A stretch of DNA of 21,276 nt, from NCBI GenBank assembly GCA_043806395.1, contig JAZDHC010000021.1, positions 1 to 21,276 on the forward strand, written 5' to 3'. Within the stretch, counting starts at the first letter, position 1. Each line of letters begins with the position of its first letter. The DNA is from CG2-30-40-21 sp043806395 (GTDB taxonomy: Bacteria; UBA9089; CG2-30-40-21). A program made the translations under genes and the position numbers. Positions 1 through 6,634 of the stretch are shown here, piece by piece. The notes beneath the pieces were generated by a model that had not been told where the DNA came from, searched no databases, and saw nothing but the letters and a program-made list of their open reading frames with translations.

Positions 1-141
1 GGGCACCTCTAAAAACCCACTGAAGCCGCGCTGGCTGCGTTGCAAAGTCGCTCAAAATGCTCATTTACCACATGTAAACTGCGCTTTTTCGCTTCTTTGC
101 GCCTTGCCATCATCGACTTGATTGAGTTTTTAGAGGTGCCC
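1..141. mobile_element. MITE-like palindromic element with 16-bp terminal inverted repeats
   Basis: The first 16 bases (GGGCACCTCTAAAAAC) are the exact reverse complement of 126-141, which gives a 141-bp unit with perfect terminal inverted repeats. The interior is itself an imperfect palindrome centred near 78-84: GCAAAG at 41-46 pairs with CTTTGC near 95-100, with AT-rich arms between. There is no coding capacity, so it would have to be moved by a transposase encoded elsewhere. It lies 39 bp beyond the 3' end of the ATPase gene and could also act as a structured transcript end. Because the window begins exactly at the repeat, a longer element cannot be excluded. Confidence 0.7.
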
Positions 142-180
142 TATGATTTACTCCTAAAATCCTACCTTCAGCCTATCTCC

Positions 181-1575
181 TTAATTCCCTTCAGTTCCCC
201 CACTAAAATCAAGCAGTAAAACCCCTTTTTCTTCTGCCAACATCTTCATCGGCTCAGTAAATCCATTTTTGGAGCAGATACAGAATCGCTCTGTTCTCTC
301 CTTTTTATGCCACAAGACCCTTTCCTTTTTCTGAAGCAGGGCAAAGAATACATCCCTGTCTACAGGCTTATCTGTCCATTTGCATTCGCCAAAGAGAATA
401 CTCCTTTTTTCTTCATTAATGCCAACGATATCAATCTCTTCCTGGCTGTCCCAGAAGGCTCCGATTTTATCAAAACCAATCTCAGGCATAGAATGGATGA
501 GATATTCTCTAACTATGGGTTCAAATGCCTGACCAACATAGGTATCAAAGTCCCGTCTGATGATATCCATTACATAATCCTGTCTGCCTTCTTCTAAGTA
601 AGAGAGGTGGGGATAGATGAATCTGAACCAGAACCTGAAGAAATTGTCCTTCAAAAGATATATCCCTTTTCTATATTTATCTGGATTCTTCTCAGTTACC
701 GGCACCTTTCTTTCAATCAACCCAAGATTAATCAGGACATCAAGATATTTTCCAACCATTCCAGGCTCAAGCCCTGTTATCTGAATTATCTCATTGGTCT
801 TTGTTTTACCAAAAGATATAGCCTTAAGGATAGCAAAATAGTTTTGCGGATTGCGAAATTCCTCCATTAAAATAAAAGTAACCTCTCTGAAAAGCAGTTT
901 ATCCTCTTGCAATATATTCTTCCTGATATTATCAAATATATCCATTTCAGTATCCACACACCTCAAATACTGAGGAAGATTCCCGAATACAGAGGCAATC
1001 TTTACTAATTCTATTAAACCTTTTTGAGGAAAAAACTCTTTTAGTTGAGAGAAGTTGAATGGTTTTAATAAAAGTTGTCCTGTTCTTCTACCATATAAAG
1101 GACTTTCATAAGAAAGTACTTCTTTTTCCATAAAACTCATTGATGAGCCGCACAAGATAAGGAATATTCTTTTTTCCTTGAGACTTGTGTCCCAATATCG
1201 TTGTAAAATAGAAGGCAACGCAGGATTTATCCGTGCAAGATACGGGAATTCATCAAAGACCAATATCAGGGTATCTTTATTAGATTCTATCTTGCCAGAA
1301 AGATAAGCAAAAGCAGTATCCCATGAATTGAAAGGTTGGAGGCTCAAAAAATGGTCAGCAAAATACTCTCCGCAAAGACGGGAGAAAAGCTCCAGTTGTT
1401 CCTTTTCAGACCTCTTGTCTGCCAAAAAGTAGATGTGTGGTTTAGATGTAACAAAATGCCTGATGAGCTCTGTTTTTCCTACCCTTCTTCTTCCATAAAT
1501 GACCAGAAATTCAGACGCTCCCTTAGCATATCTCTCTTCTAACATACCGAGCTCTTTTACTCTATTTACAAACAT
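181..1575 (-). CDS. AAA ATPase of the archaeal-ATPase/DUF234 family with nuclease-like C-terminus
   Basis: This 464-residue protein is probably cytoplasmic. The P-loop GRRRVGKT is at residues 28-35, Walker B LILVFDEF at 103-110 with D108/E109, and a sensor-like CGSS at 142-145. A winged-helix segment covers about 240-290. The C-terminal third matches DUF234, with a PD-(D/E)XK-like pattern: E380-x-D382, then E397-C-K399. The family is widespread in archaea and candidate bacteria and is often near mobile or defence genes; its substrate is not established. The start is supported by an AGGAG Shine-Dalgarno seven bases upstream of the ATG. The gene is monocistronic, between two palindromic elements. 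It appears intact, and its length is normal for the family. Nuclease activity is inferred only from the spacing of the acidic residues and lysine. Confidence 0.85.
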   Translation of the reverse strand: MFVNRVKELGMLEERYAKGASEFLVIYGRRRVGKTELIRHFVTSKPHIYFLADKRSEKEQLELFSRLCGEYFADHFLSLQPFNSWDTAFAYLSGKIESNKDTLILVFDEFPYLARINPALPSILQRYWDTSLKEKRIFLILCGSSMSFMEKEVLSYESPLYGRRTGQLLLKPFNFSQLKEFFPQKGLIELVKIASVFGNLPQYLRCVDTEMDIFDNIRKNILQEDKLLFREVTFILMEEFRNPQNYFAILKAISFGKTKTNEIIQITGLEPGMVGKYLDVLINLGLIERKVPVTEKNPDKYRKGIYLLKDNFFRFWFRFIYPHLSYLEEGRQDYVMDIIRRDFDTYVGQAFEPIVREYLIHSMPEIGFDKIGAFWDSQEEIDIVGINEEKRSILFGECKWTDKPVDRDVFFALLQKKERVLWHKKERTERFCICSKNGFTEPMKMLAEEKGVLLLDFSGGTEGN

Positions 1576-1672
1576 AGGTTACTCCTGAATAATTTACTCT
1601 AAAGTAAATAATAACATATTTTCAATAAAATAGCAAGATATTTCTTGCTTTACTGGTAATTGCTCTTGTTAG

Positions 1673-1822
1673 CCAGTAGCAAGTGCAACACTATTGTTAT
1701 ACTGTGAATTAATCGTGATTGAAACCTCCCTCTCTAATCCATTACACCCTTTGAAGTTTCCGAATATTTTCTATATGTGTAGTATCAACAAGTTGACGAA
1801 GAAATGTTGCACTTGCTACTGG
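1673..1822. mobile_element. Short inverted-repeat element (about 150 bp) interrupting a gene
   Basis: CCAGTAGCAAGTGCAAC at 1673-1689 is exactly repeated in inverse at 1806-1822. The 117-bp interior carries no intact gene. On the minus strand it can be read as a short peptide, LRQLVDTTHIENIRKLQRV, which may be a leftover of a transposase C-terminus (weak). The right end falls inside the small reading frame that starts at 1919, and that frame changes character at this border. A diverged copy of the right end with its flank (21 of 25 bases) is seen near 8965-8989. Confidence 0.5.
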
Positions 1823-1919
1823 CATGTGCCCTCATCTGCCCATCTAATCCGAACAACTGAAATAAATCCGTAAGCGGATTGTCTAAAAGGTTAATGACAG
1901 GTTCAATAATGTCTTTCAT
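1785..1919 (-). pseudogene. 5' end of an unidentified gene, truncated by an inverted-repeat element
   Basis: The start is convincing: a strong Shine-Dalgarno GAGGAGG (1931-1937 on the plus strand as CCTCCTC) lies 11 bases before the ATG at 1919. The first 32 codons (MKDIIEPVINLLDN...) have amphipathic, protein-like composition. The frame then runs into the inverted repeat at 1822 and stops at 1785 after 44 codons, so the original gene has lost its 3' part. It lies about 190 bp downstream of the DGR template repeat on the same strand, a place where DGR operons can carry further genes. The peptide does not resemble a reverse transcriptase or an Avd protein to me. Function is unknown. Confidence 0.4.
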
Positions 1920-2110
1920 TTTGTATTGTACCTCCTCGTATTTGCAGAAGCGGGCAGCACCCCCCTTTGGAAAAAACAACGCACAGAGCCTTCGAAGCAA
2001 ATATCCGTTTACTCTACCAACACCGTGCATTTTTTGTAACTATTTGCCGCTTTCTGCAGCGGACGGGACAACAATCTGTTCAGCGGCAGTCGTCCGACTT
2101 TACCTATGAG

Positions 2111-2242
2111 CTACGGGACGAAGACCAGGCGGAAGCCGATATTGTTGTTGCGGTTGCCCGGGCTGGTGTTGTTGCGATTCGCACAGCGGCAGTTCCTGGC
2201 ATTGTTGTTCCAGCTACCGCCACGCAGCACACGGTTCGAACC
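2111..2242 (-). repeat. DGR template repeat (TR)
   Basis: This 132-bp stretch is a copy of the last 132 bp of the target gene (3132-3263, same orientation, offset 1021). It differs at 16 positions, and in every case the template base on the coding (minus) strand is adenine. The template has 30 adenines; none of the 102 other bases differs. It contains 12 AAC/AAT (Asn) codons in the frame of the target, including the runs AAC AAC AAT. This is the classic template design, because randomising both adenines of AAY cannot create a stop codon. The first 30 bases at its low-coordinate end (2111-2140, the 3' end on the minus strand, including the TAG) are identical in both copies. They are GC-rich and would serve as the IMH-like anchor for retrohoming. 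Identity stops abruptly at 2242/3263. Confidence 0.96.
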
Positions 2243-2265
2243 TACGATTGATGCCCTTTTTTAAG

Positions 2266-2535
2266 TTGCAAATTTTGGCATGGTTCAAAACTGTTCATCA
2301 TAGGGTTACAGAGACATAGAAAGATAACACACCCCGTCCCGCAGTAGCGTCCACCACGCTCAAGAGGGGATTACAACCCCCTAACCCCCTTTTCTAAGGG
2401 GGAATAGAGAAATACAACCATCCTTCACACTCGCTTAGTTTGTCACCTAATTGCCTATAGCCTAAACACCTACAGCCTAAAAGCCCACGCTCGCTTAGTT
2501 TGTTACCCTGATTTGAACCATGCCCAAATTTGCAA
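2266..2535. mobile_element. MITE-like element, family GGCATGGTTCAAA, copy 1
   Basis: The ends TTGCAAATTTTGGCATGG...(2266-2289) and their inverse at 2512-2535 form 24-bp terminal inverted repeats with one mismatch. The subterminal regions are asymmetric: AACTGTTC on the left, and GTTACCCTGA before the right end. The interior has a GC-rich hairpin of C and G runs at about 2377-2402, a segment containing CCGCAGTAGCGTCC (about 2339-2352) shared with the copy at 7567, and short repeats of the AGCCTAAA type. There is no transposase. It lies between the DGR template repeat and a reverse-transcriptase-like fragment. Related copies are at 7567-7759 and 21125-21276. Confidence 0.8.
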
Positions 2536-2665
2536 TCACTTTTTTCCTGAATTCTTTGGCATTGGCATGTTCCGTAAAAGCGATTAAAGGTAGTATGTGA
2601 TTTTGATACTCTTTTTGCGTCCACGCTCCTGATGTTAAGTATTTCCCATAAATCTTGTGCCATTC
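2536..2665 (-). pseudogene. Probable C-terminal fragment of a DGR reverse transcriptase
   Basis: Between two mobile elements, about 43 codons on the minus strand have clear coding character: EWHKIYGKYLTSG, WTQKEYQNHI, then LIAFTEHANAKEFRKKVI. From memory this resembles the C-terminal helical end of DGR-type reverse transcriptases, where a GxxTxxxY-like segment is followed by a G/A-x-x-x-H-A-x-x-x-x-(L/F)R-x-x-(L/V) motif. No YxDD catalytic motif and no upstream RT domains are present. The fragment begins exactly at the inverted repeat of the 2666-2771 element and ends at the terminal repeat of the 2266-2535 element. Position between an accessory-gene fragment and the TR supports the call. It could instead be the tail of an unrelated gene. 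Confidence 0.45.
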
Positions 2666-2771
2666 GGGACAGCACCCGTTTTTTTTCATCATGTTACGCA
2701 AAGGGGTAATTACAGGCAATTTGTCATGGATAAGGGAGACCTCCAAAATGATAAAAAACGGGTGCTGTCCC
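2666..2771 (+). mobile_element. Miniature element derived from a REP-associated tyrosine (Y1) transposase
   Basis: GGGACAGCACCCGTTTTTT (2666-2684) is exactly repeated in inverse at 2753-2771, bounding a 106-bp unit. On the plus strand, 2687-2719 reads HHVTQRGNYRQ, the characteristic N-terminal motif of IS200-like/RAYT transposases (Y1_Tnp). The rest of the transposase is gone, so this is an internal-deletion derivative. Next to it are two tandem copies of CCGGTTTCCC (2771-2790). It sits exactly at the joint between the truncated DGR accessory gene and the RT-like fragment, so it marks or caused the deletion. Confidence 0.75.
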
Positions 2772-2791
2772 CGGTTTCCCCCGGTTTCCCC

Positions 2792-2944
2792 CTAACGGAC
2801 ACAAAAACACCAGTACGCACCGTTGTCATTGCTTATCAACTGATTCTGAACTTCCAGAATTTTATTGGATCTCAGAAATCGGTTCATTTCCTCAATCGCC
2901 ACACCACTTTCGCCTACAGGTATTGTAAATAGTTTGATTTGCAT
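2792..2944 (-). pseudogene. 5' fragment of a DGR accessory gene (the kind often carrying an HRDC domain)
   Basis: The frame starts at the ATG at 2944, with a GGTGG Shine-Dalgarno eight bases upstream, and encodes 50 residues beginning MQIKLFTIPV and ending with NGAYWCFCVR. This pattern (a KLFTIPV start, then an ELN/EMN-x-FLR segment, then YWCFC(I/V)R) matches, from memory, the N-terminus of small proteins encoded beside many DGR reverse transcriptases, usually annotated as HRDC-domain proteins. The frame hits TAG at 2792-2794 exactly where the transposase-derived repeat starts, and the expected HRDC domain is absent. It follows the target gene in the same orientation (188 bp after its stop), as expected for a DGR operon. 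The family assignment has not been checked by search. Confidence 0.65.
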
Positions 2945-2972
2945 AGTTTTAACCACCAAAAATTTGTAGCGA

Positions 2973-2992
2973 ACAGGGGATATATCCCCTGT
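2973..2992. repeat. Perfect 20-bp palindrome
   Basis: ACAGGGGATATATCCCCTGT is its own reverse complement. It lies in the non-coding gap between the target gene stop and the accessory-gene start. It could be a hairpin in the operon transcript or a cruciform; there is no T-run for a simple terminator. It is about 140 bp from the VR end, which is farther than the hairpin described downstream of VR in the Bordetella phage DGR, so that role is doubtful. Confidence 0.6.
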
Positions 2993-3083
2993 ACCCCTCT
3001 ACTGAAAAATCGACTATCCAAAAAACTCGTTGTTCTCTCTTCAGTCGCTGGTCGCTTGAGTCCCTTGCTCCCGCTCCTTCCGT

Positions 3084-3122
3084 TCAAACAACTTGTATGC
3101 TCATAGGTAAAGTCAAACAACT
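3084..3122. repeat. 10-bp direct repeats enclosing an inverted copy of the TR flank
   Basis: TCAAACAACT occurs at 3084-3093 and 3113-3122. Between and overlapping them, GCTCATAGGTAAAGTC (3099-3114) is the exact reverse complement of 2096-2111, the sequence just beyond the 3' end of the TR. It lies 9 bp beyond the VR stop codon, so the DNA immediately downstream of VR and TR shares the same 16-mer in opposite orientation. This could be a remnant of a rearrangement or a stem-loop partner. Confidence 0.55.
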
Positions 3123-3131
3123 ACCAACTGA

Positions 3132-3263
3132 CTACGGGACGAAGACCAGGCGGAAGCCGATACCGCTGCTGCGGTCGCCCGGGCTGGTGCTGCCGCGATG
3201 CGCACAGCGGCAGCCCCTGGCATAGCTGCCCCAGCTACCGCCACGCAGCACACGGTACGAACC
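3132..3263 (-). repeat. DGR variable repeat (VR)
   Basis: This is the 3' end of the target gene, codons 721-764 plus the stop. Relative to the template at 2111-2242, all 12 AAY codons have changed. In order they become Tyr724, Gly733, Ser734, Tyr735, Gly738, His743, Gly745, Ser746, Asp751, Ser753, Ser754 and Gly755. There are 16 base changes, all A to G, T or C on the coding strand. The framework GGSW...AR-CRCA-R--TSPG-R---IGFRLVFVP is unchanged. The six adenines outside the AAY codons are also unchanged. Confidence 0.96.
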
Positions 3264-5426
3264 GGTTTCCGGCCCCTCAGGATTTCCTACAACCCCTTGT
3301 TTCTTACACTCATCATAGTACTTTTCTCCATACCAATCACGACACCACTCCCAAACATTACCATGCATATCATAAAGCCCCCAGGCATTGGCTGGATAAC
3401 TTCCAACCGGGCTCGTTTTCTCTAAATACCTGCCTTTAGGATTATTCTTATACGGATAATTTCCATTGTAATTGGCCTGTTCTGTGGTCAGGTTTTCGCC
3501 GGTATTAAACGGTGTTGTTGTCCCTGCACGGCAGGCATACTCCCATTGCGCCTCAGTGGGCAGCATAATCCGGTACTTTCCTTTCGCCAGCTTTGTCAGC
3601 CGCTCGCAAAACACCATGGCATTGTTCCAACTTACATTTTCAACTGGCAGATCAGCAGTATCACGCTGCCCTTTTTCTGTAAATGTAGAAGGATTCACCC
3701 CCATGACTGTTTCGTATTGCCCCTGGGTCACTGGTGTAGCACTGATCTTAAAGCTGTCTATCTTTACCTGATGTGGCGGCTTCTCATTATCACTTCCCTC
3801 TTCGCTACCCATTTGAAACTCACCGGCAGGGATGTCAATCCATCGCAATCCCTGAATAATTTGCTCAAGGTCGCCGGACATTTGAGTGTGGAGTTCACGA
3901 GACGGCAAAGGTTCTTCCTTGGTCTCGCTAATGGTTTCAAGCGTCTCTTCGCGATATGTTTCGCACATTTCTTGGCGATACTTTTTATCTGAAAGCCATC
4001 TGCGGCCCGAACTGGAATTCAATACATTACACAGATGTTCGTCTTTATCCAGAATCTCGATCAGGCTGTTCATAGCTGCGGAATTTTCAGGATTCTTCTT
4101 CAGTTCGTTGATTTTTTCCCAGTGATTGGCGGCATTTTGAACCCCCTCCATGGCATCAGCCAGACATTTGCCATAAGTTAGCGAGTCGCCACTATCAATT
4201 GTCCACTCGATCGTTTGCAGAAATTGCTGGTAAACATATTTGCCCTTGGACACTCTATTCAGTATCGTCTCATTGATTAGTCCTGCCAGCAGATCAAATG
4301 TTTTGTCTGTATCCTTTTCATGCTTTGTGATTCGCCATTTAACGATAAGCCAATTAATCTTGCGGATTATTTCCCGGGGATTGCGATTACCCACTTCAGC
4401 GATCAGCTCCAGCAGGTCTTTTTCAGAAACGCCCTCAACTAAAAACTCGGAGATAACCCCTGCATTTTCCAGCAAATGGCGTATGTAGTTCTGCATCTGA
4501 GTAGGCTGGCGTTCAGGTACATCGTGGCAGACCTGGACTATCTTTCCCAGATAGTCGTTAAAGTAATCGAGGTATTTTCCCATACGACTATTAAATTCGT
4601 TTTCGTCTCGGGAGGCTGCCCTGACAGCCGCCATTGGGTATTGTGCTGCATATTTATTTCGGATAAATTCCTCAATGATTTGGGGATAGATGCCCAGCAC
4701 AAATGCAAAATTAGGTTGATGCAGGACGAGTTTTATACTTTCCAGCAGACGCACTGCCTGTTCTGGAAAGCAACGGTCAAGGTCGTCAACAAAAACGACA
4801 ATCTGCGGTTTCTTAATGTCCCTGTTATGGGACAGTTCTCGCAATTGGTCAAATGCATCAAAATAAAGGCTGCGGGCCATCAGGGTATCCTGGGTTACTG
4901 CCTCGTAGCGTTCGATCATATCTTTCATAGAAGTGCTGATCTCCAGCTCTCCCAGCAGGGGTACTCCCAGTTTGCCCTTCATTGAAACGCCATAGAGAAC
5001 TGAACGGAGCGCATCGTGAACCTTTTTACCACCGGTTTTCATTATTTTGCATGCTTTTTGGGCAATGTCGTTTTCTTCGTTTTCCCATTGCTCCTGCCTT
5101 TTCTTGATGTCACGGGCAATAGTAGCAATAAGGGGAATTAACAAGTGCTCCTCGCGTTCGTATTGCCATGCGTTGAACCAAACAGCAACAGAGGCATTAT
5201 CACCCGTGCCTTCATCTTCGACAGTTTGTTTCATCAGACGCATGAGCGAGGTTTTACCTGATCCCCAGTTACCATAAACGCCAATGGTAATAGGACTATC
5301 GGTGTATATCGCAGCACGGGCAAGCACATTAGCAGCGTGTTTAAATTCAAGATAATCCTCTCGTTGGCTTTCGAGAATTGGCTCGTCGCTCAAAAGCTTA
5401 AAGTTATTTTCCTGGTTTGTTTCCAT
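3132..5426 (-). CDS. KAP P-loop NTPase fused to a DGR-diversified FGE-sulfatase (C-type lectin fold) domain
   Basis: I place the start at the ATG at 5426 (764 residues), six bases after GGAGG; an ATG 14 codons upstream has no such site. Residues 22-380 are a KAP-family NTPase: Walker A GNWGSGKT at 52-59 and Walker B IVVFVDDLDR at 209-218. A helical linker covers about 380-515. Residues 520-764 are an FGE-sulfatase-type domain (PAGEFQMGS at 533-541, LPTEAQWEYACRAGT at 622-636, GNVWEWCRDW at 689-698, RGGSW at 728-732). This is the C-type-lectin-like scaffold used by many DGR target proteins. The last 44 codons are the variable repeat, so the surface of the lectin-like domain is the diversified binding site. 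There is no signal peptide, so it is probably cytoplasmic, or membrane-associated as for some KAP proteins. A receptor role, with ligand binding by the variable face and signalling through the NTPase, is inferred. Confidence 0.92.
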   Translation of the reverse strand: METNQENNFKLLSDEPILESQREDYLEFKHAANVLARAAIYTDSPITIGVYGNWGSGKTSLMRLMKQTVEDEGTGDNASVAVWFNAWQYEREEHLLIPLIATIARDIKKRQEQWENEENDIAQKACKIMKTGGKKVHDALRSVLYGVSMKGKLGVPLLGELEISTSMKDMIERYEAVTQDTLMARSLYFDAFDQLRELSHNRDIKKPQIVVFVDDLDRCFPEQAVRLLESIKLVLHQPNFAFVLGIYPQIIEEFIRNKYAAQYPMAAVRAASRDENEFNSRMGKYLDYFNDYLGKIVQVCHDVPERQPTQMQNYIRHLLENAGVISEFLVEGVSEKDLLELIAEVGNRNPREIIRKINWLIVKWRITKHEKDTDKTFDLLAGLINETILNRVSKGKYVYQQFLQTIEWTIDSGDSLTYGKCLADAMEGVQNAANHWEKINELKKNPENSAAMNSLIEILDKDEHLCNVLNSSSGRRWLSDKKYRQEMCETYREETLETISETKEEPLPSRELHTQMSGDLEQIIQGLRWIDIPAGEFQMGSEEGSDNEKPPHQVKIDSFKISATPVTQGQYETVMGVNPSTFTEKGQRDTADLPVENVSWNNAMVFCERLTKLAKGKYRIMLPTEAQWEYACRAGTTTPFNTGENLTTEQANYNGNYPYKNNPKGRYLEKTSPVGSYPANAWGLYDMHGNVWEWCRDWYGEKYYDECKKQGVVGNPEGPETGSYRVLRGGSWGSYARGCRCAHRGSTSPGDRSSGIGFRLVFVP

Positions 5427-5754
5427 TTGTGACCTCCAAAGGTTAAATCGCGATTGTAATATATACAATCCGATAAAATAGTTGATATTAGAACCGGAGT
5501 AGAGATTGCTTCTCCTTTCGTGTTAATTCGTGTAATTCATGTCTAAAAGAATTCGACACTAATTTCACGAATTGTCCCGAATAGTCGATTGAATCATATG
5601 TAAACAAATTTACTGGATTGCATATATCTTGCGGCAAATAGATATTGTTACAATTCAGGTAAATAGGCTGTAGGTTAGGAGGGAATTCTTCAGCCTACAG
5701 TCTACAGCCTAAACAAGCGACTTTGCGAAAATTCCACATTTTATTGAGCAACTA
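5427..5754. other. Intergenic region with two palindromic repeats
   Basis: There is no gene in these 328 bp between two minus-strand genes. An imperfect palindrome at 5518-5581 pairs TTCGTGTTAATTCGTG with CACGAATTGTCCCGAA, a dispersed-repeat type. A second hairpin has TAGGCTGTAG (5664-5673) pairing with CTACAGCCTA (5702-5711), with a partial extra copy, CAGCCTACAG, in the loop. It lies 44 bp downstream of the DUF3108 gene and could end its transcript. Its arms resemble the AGCCTAAA-type repeats inside the element at 2266-2535. I could not identify a convincing promoter for the target gene, though TATATT occurs on the minus strand near 5460. Confidence 0.5.
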
Positions 5755-6453
5755 TTATTTAACCCCCACCAATTCTGCCTTTAGCCAACCAGCATTGGTC
5801 TGACAGGCTATCTTTAATGGCAATTGGTTCTCATCGTTTGTAAACCAGATAACTACGCCCCCGGAAGACTCAATAGCTTTTAAGGTGAAAAAATCACCAT
5901 ATGGCACTCGTACCATTTCTTGCTTTTCTACACTTACCGTTATCTCCTTAATATTGCCTTCGCTAAGGAGAGCAAAAGAAAATGAGCTATTCAGGCTCAA
6001 TTTTATTGTCCGCAGATAATAGATCAAGGCAGGGATATTTATGGTGTTGGTCGGAATAGTTATTCTCTTCCTTTCGTCCCCTAATTTGGCAAGGGTTATT
6101 GTCCCCAGATGATTCCTCTGGTCAAGTTCAGCAGTCCAATTCTTGATATATTTACCTTCCTGTATCTGATTCTTGATATATACTGGCAAAAGGTTTTTCA
6201 TTGAAATGTGTGTTTCAACTTTATTATGCAGTTTATAAATCTTTGAAGCAAATGGTGCTGTTCTGGTTTCAGAGATTAACTGAAGGGTTTGAGACCCAGG
6301 CAATAAACACGCCTGAATGGTTTGATTTCCTATCTTCATCCCAAACATTTCTATTGAAAAAGACAATGTCTCTTTCTCCGTAAATGGCAAACCTTCGGCA
6401 AACCCATAATTACAAAACCCAATGATTGTGTAGAGCAACAATATTATTCTCAT
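5755..6453 (-). CDS. DUF3108 exported protein
   Basis: This 232-residue protein begins with a signal peptide (hydrophobic MRIILLLYTIIGFC, likely cleaved after about residue 19, GFA|EG). The body matches DUF3108: an early (L/E)-x-FSIEMFGMKIG segment at about 29-42, repeated beta-strand segments, and the terminal pattern of a GGVVIWFTNDENQLPLKI-like strand that this family shows before its C-terminus. DUF3108 proteins are periplasmic or envelope-associated with no assigned reaction; many are predicted to adopt a lipoprotein-carrier-like beta fold. The start is supported by AAGGAT about seven bases upstream. It is monocistronic, diverging from the response regulator gene across a palindromic repeat. 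Length is normal and the gene appears intact. Confidence 0.8.
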   Translation of the reverse strand: MRIILLLYTIIGFCNYGFAEGLPFTEKETLSFSIEMFGMKIGNQTIQACLLPGSQTLQLISETRTAPFASKIYKLHNKVETHISMKNLLPVYIKNQIQEGKYIKNWTAELDQRNHLGTITLAKLGDERKRITIPTNTINIPALIYYLRTIKLSLNSSFSFALLSEGNIKEITVSVEKQEMVRVPYGDFFTLKAIESSGGVVIWFTNDENQLPLKIACQTNAGWLKAELVGVK

Positions 6454-6471
6454 CTAAATATCCTTACATAT

Positions 6472-6553
6472 GCCACCAAGACACAAAGACACCAAGAAAC
6501 ACAAAAGATAAATTAACACTTTGTGTAACTTTGAGCCTTAGTGCCTTTGTGGC
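6472..6553. repeat. Imperfect palindromic intergenic repeat
   Basis: GCCACCAAGACACAAAGAC at the left pairs imperfectly with TGCCTTTGTGGC at the right (6542-6553), with a further ACAAAG/CTTTGTG pairing inside. It occupies the divergent gap between the DUF3108 and response regulator genes. Repeats of this composition occur in many environmental bacterial genomes; no coding capacity is seen. Confidence 0.55.
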
Positions 6554-6580
6554 AAATTAAATGTCAACTATTTTATTGGC

Positions 6581-6609
6581 TTGCAAATATTTTCTGCATT
6601 ACATATAGA
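6581..6609 (+). promoter_or_regulatory. Predicted sigma-70-type promoter for the response regulator
   Basis: TTGCAA (6581-6586) and TATAGA (6604-6609) are separated by 17 bases, 25 bp upstream of the response regulator ATG. Each box matches four of six consensus bases. The same -35 box, TTGCAA, is used by the predicted promoter at 13655. Confidence 0.45.
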
Positions 6610-6634
6610 ACCATAAAAAGACAAAGGAGGAAAG

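Noticed and set aside
1967..2251. Plus-strand frame through the template repeat (VARAGVVAIRTAAVPG-like peptide)
   Set aside because: It is the antisense reading of the TR; the asparagine-codon design and the VR match show that the minus strand is the meaningful one.
2973..2992. 20-bp palindrome as the DGR homing hairpin
   Set aside because: It is about 140 bp past the VR end; hairpins needed for homing in studied DGRs lie within a few bases of the VR end.
2914..3120. 68-codon minus-strand frame between the target and the accessory fragment
   Set aside because: It has no good ribosome site and overlaps palindromes and direct repeats; the accessory-like start at 2944 lies in another frame with better coding character.
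3132..5426. True formylglycine-generating activity of the target protein
   Set aside because: The domain is used as a scaffold in DGR proteins, the C-terminal region is hypervariable, and no sulfatase gene is nearby; catalysis is not supported.
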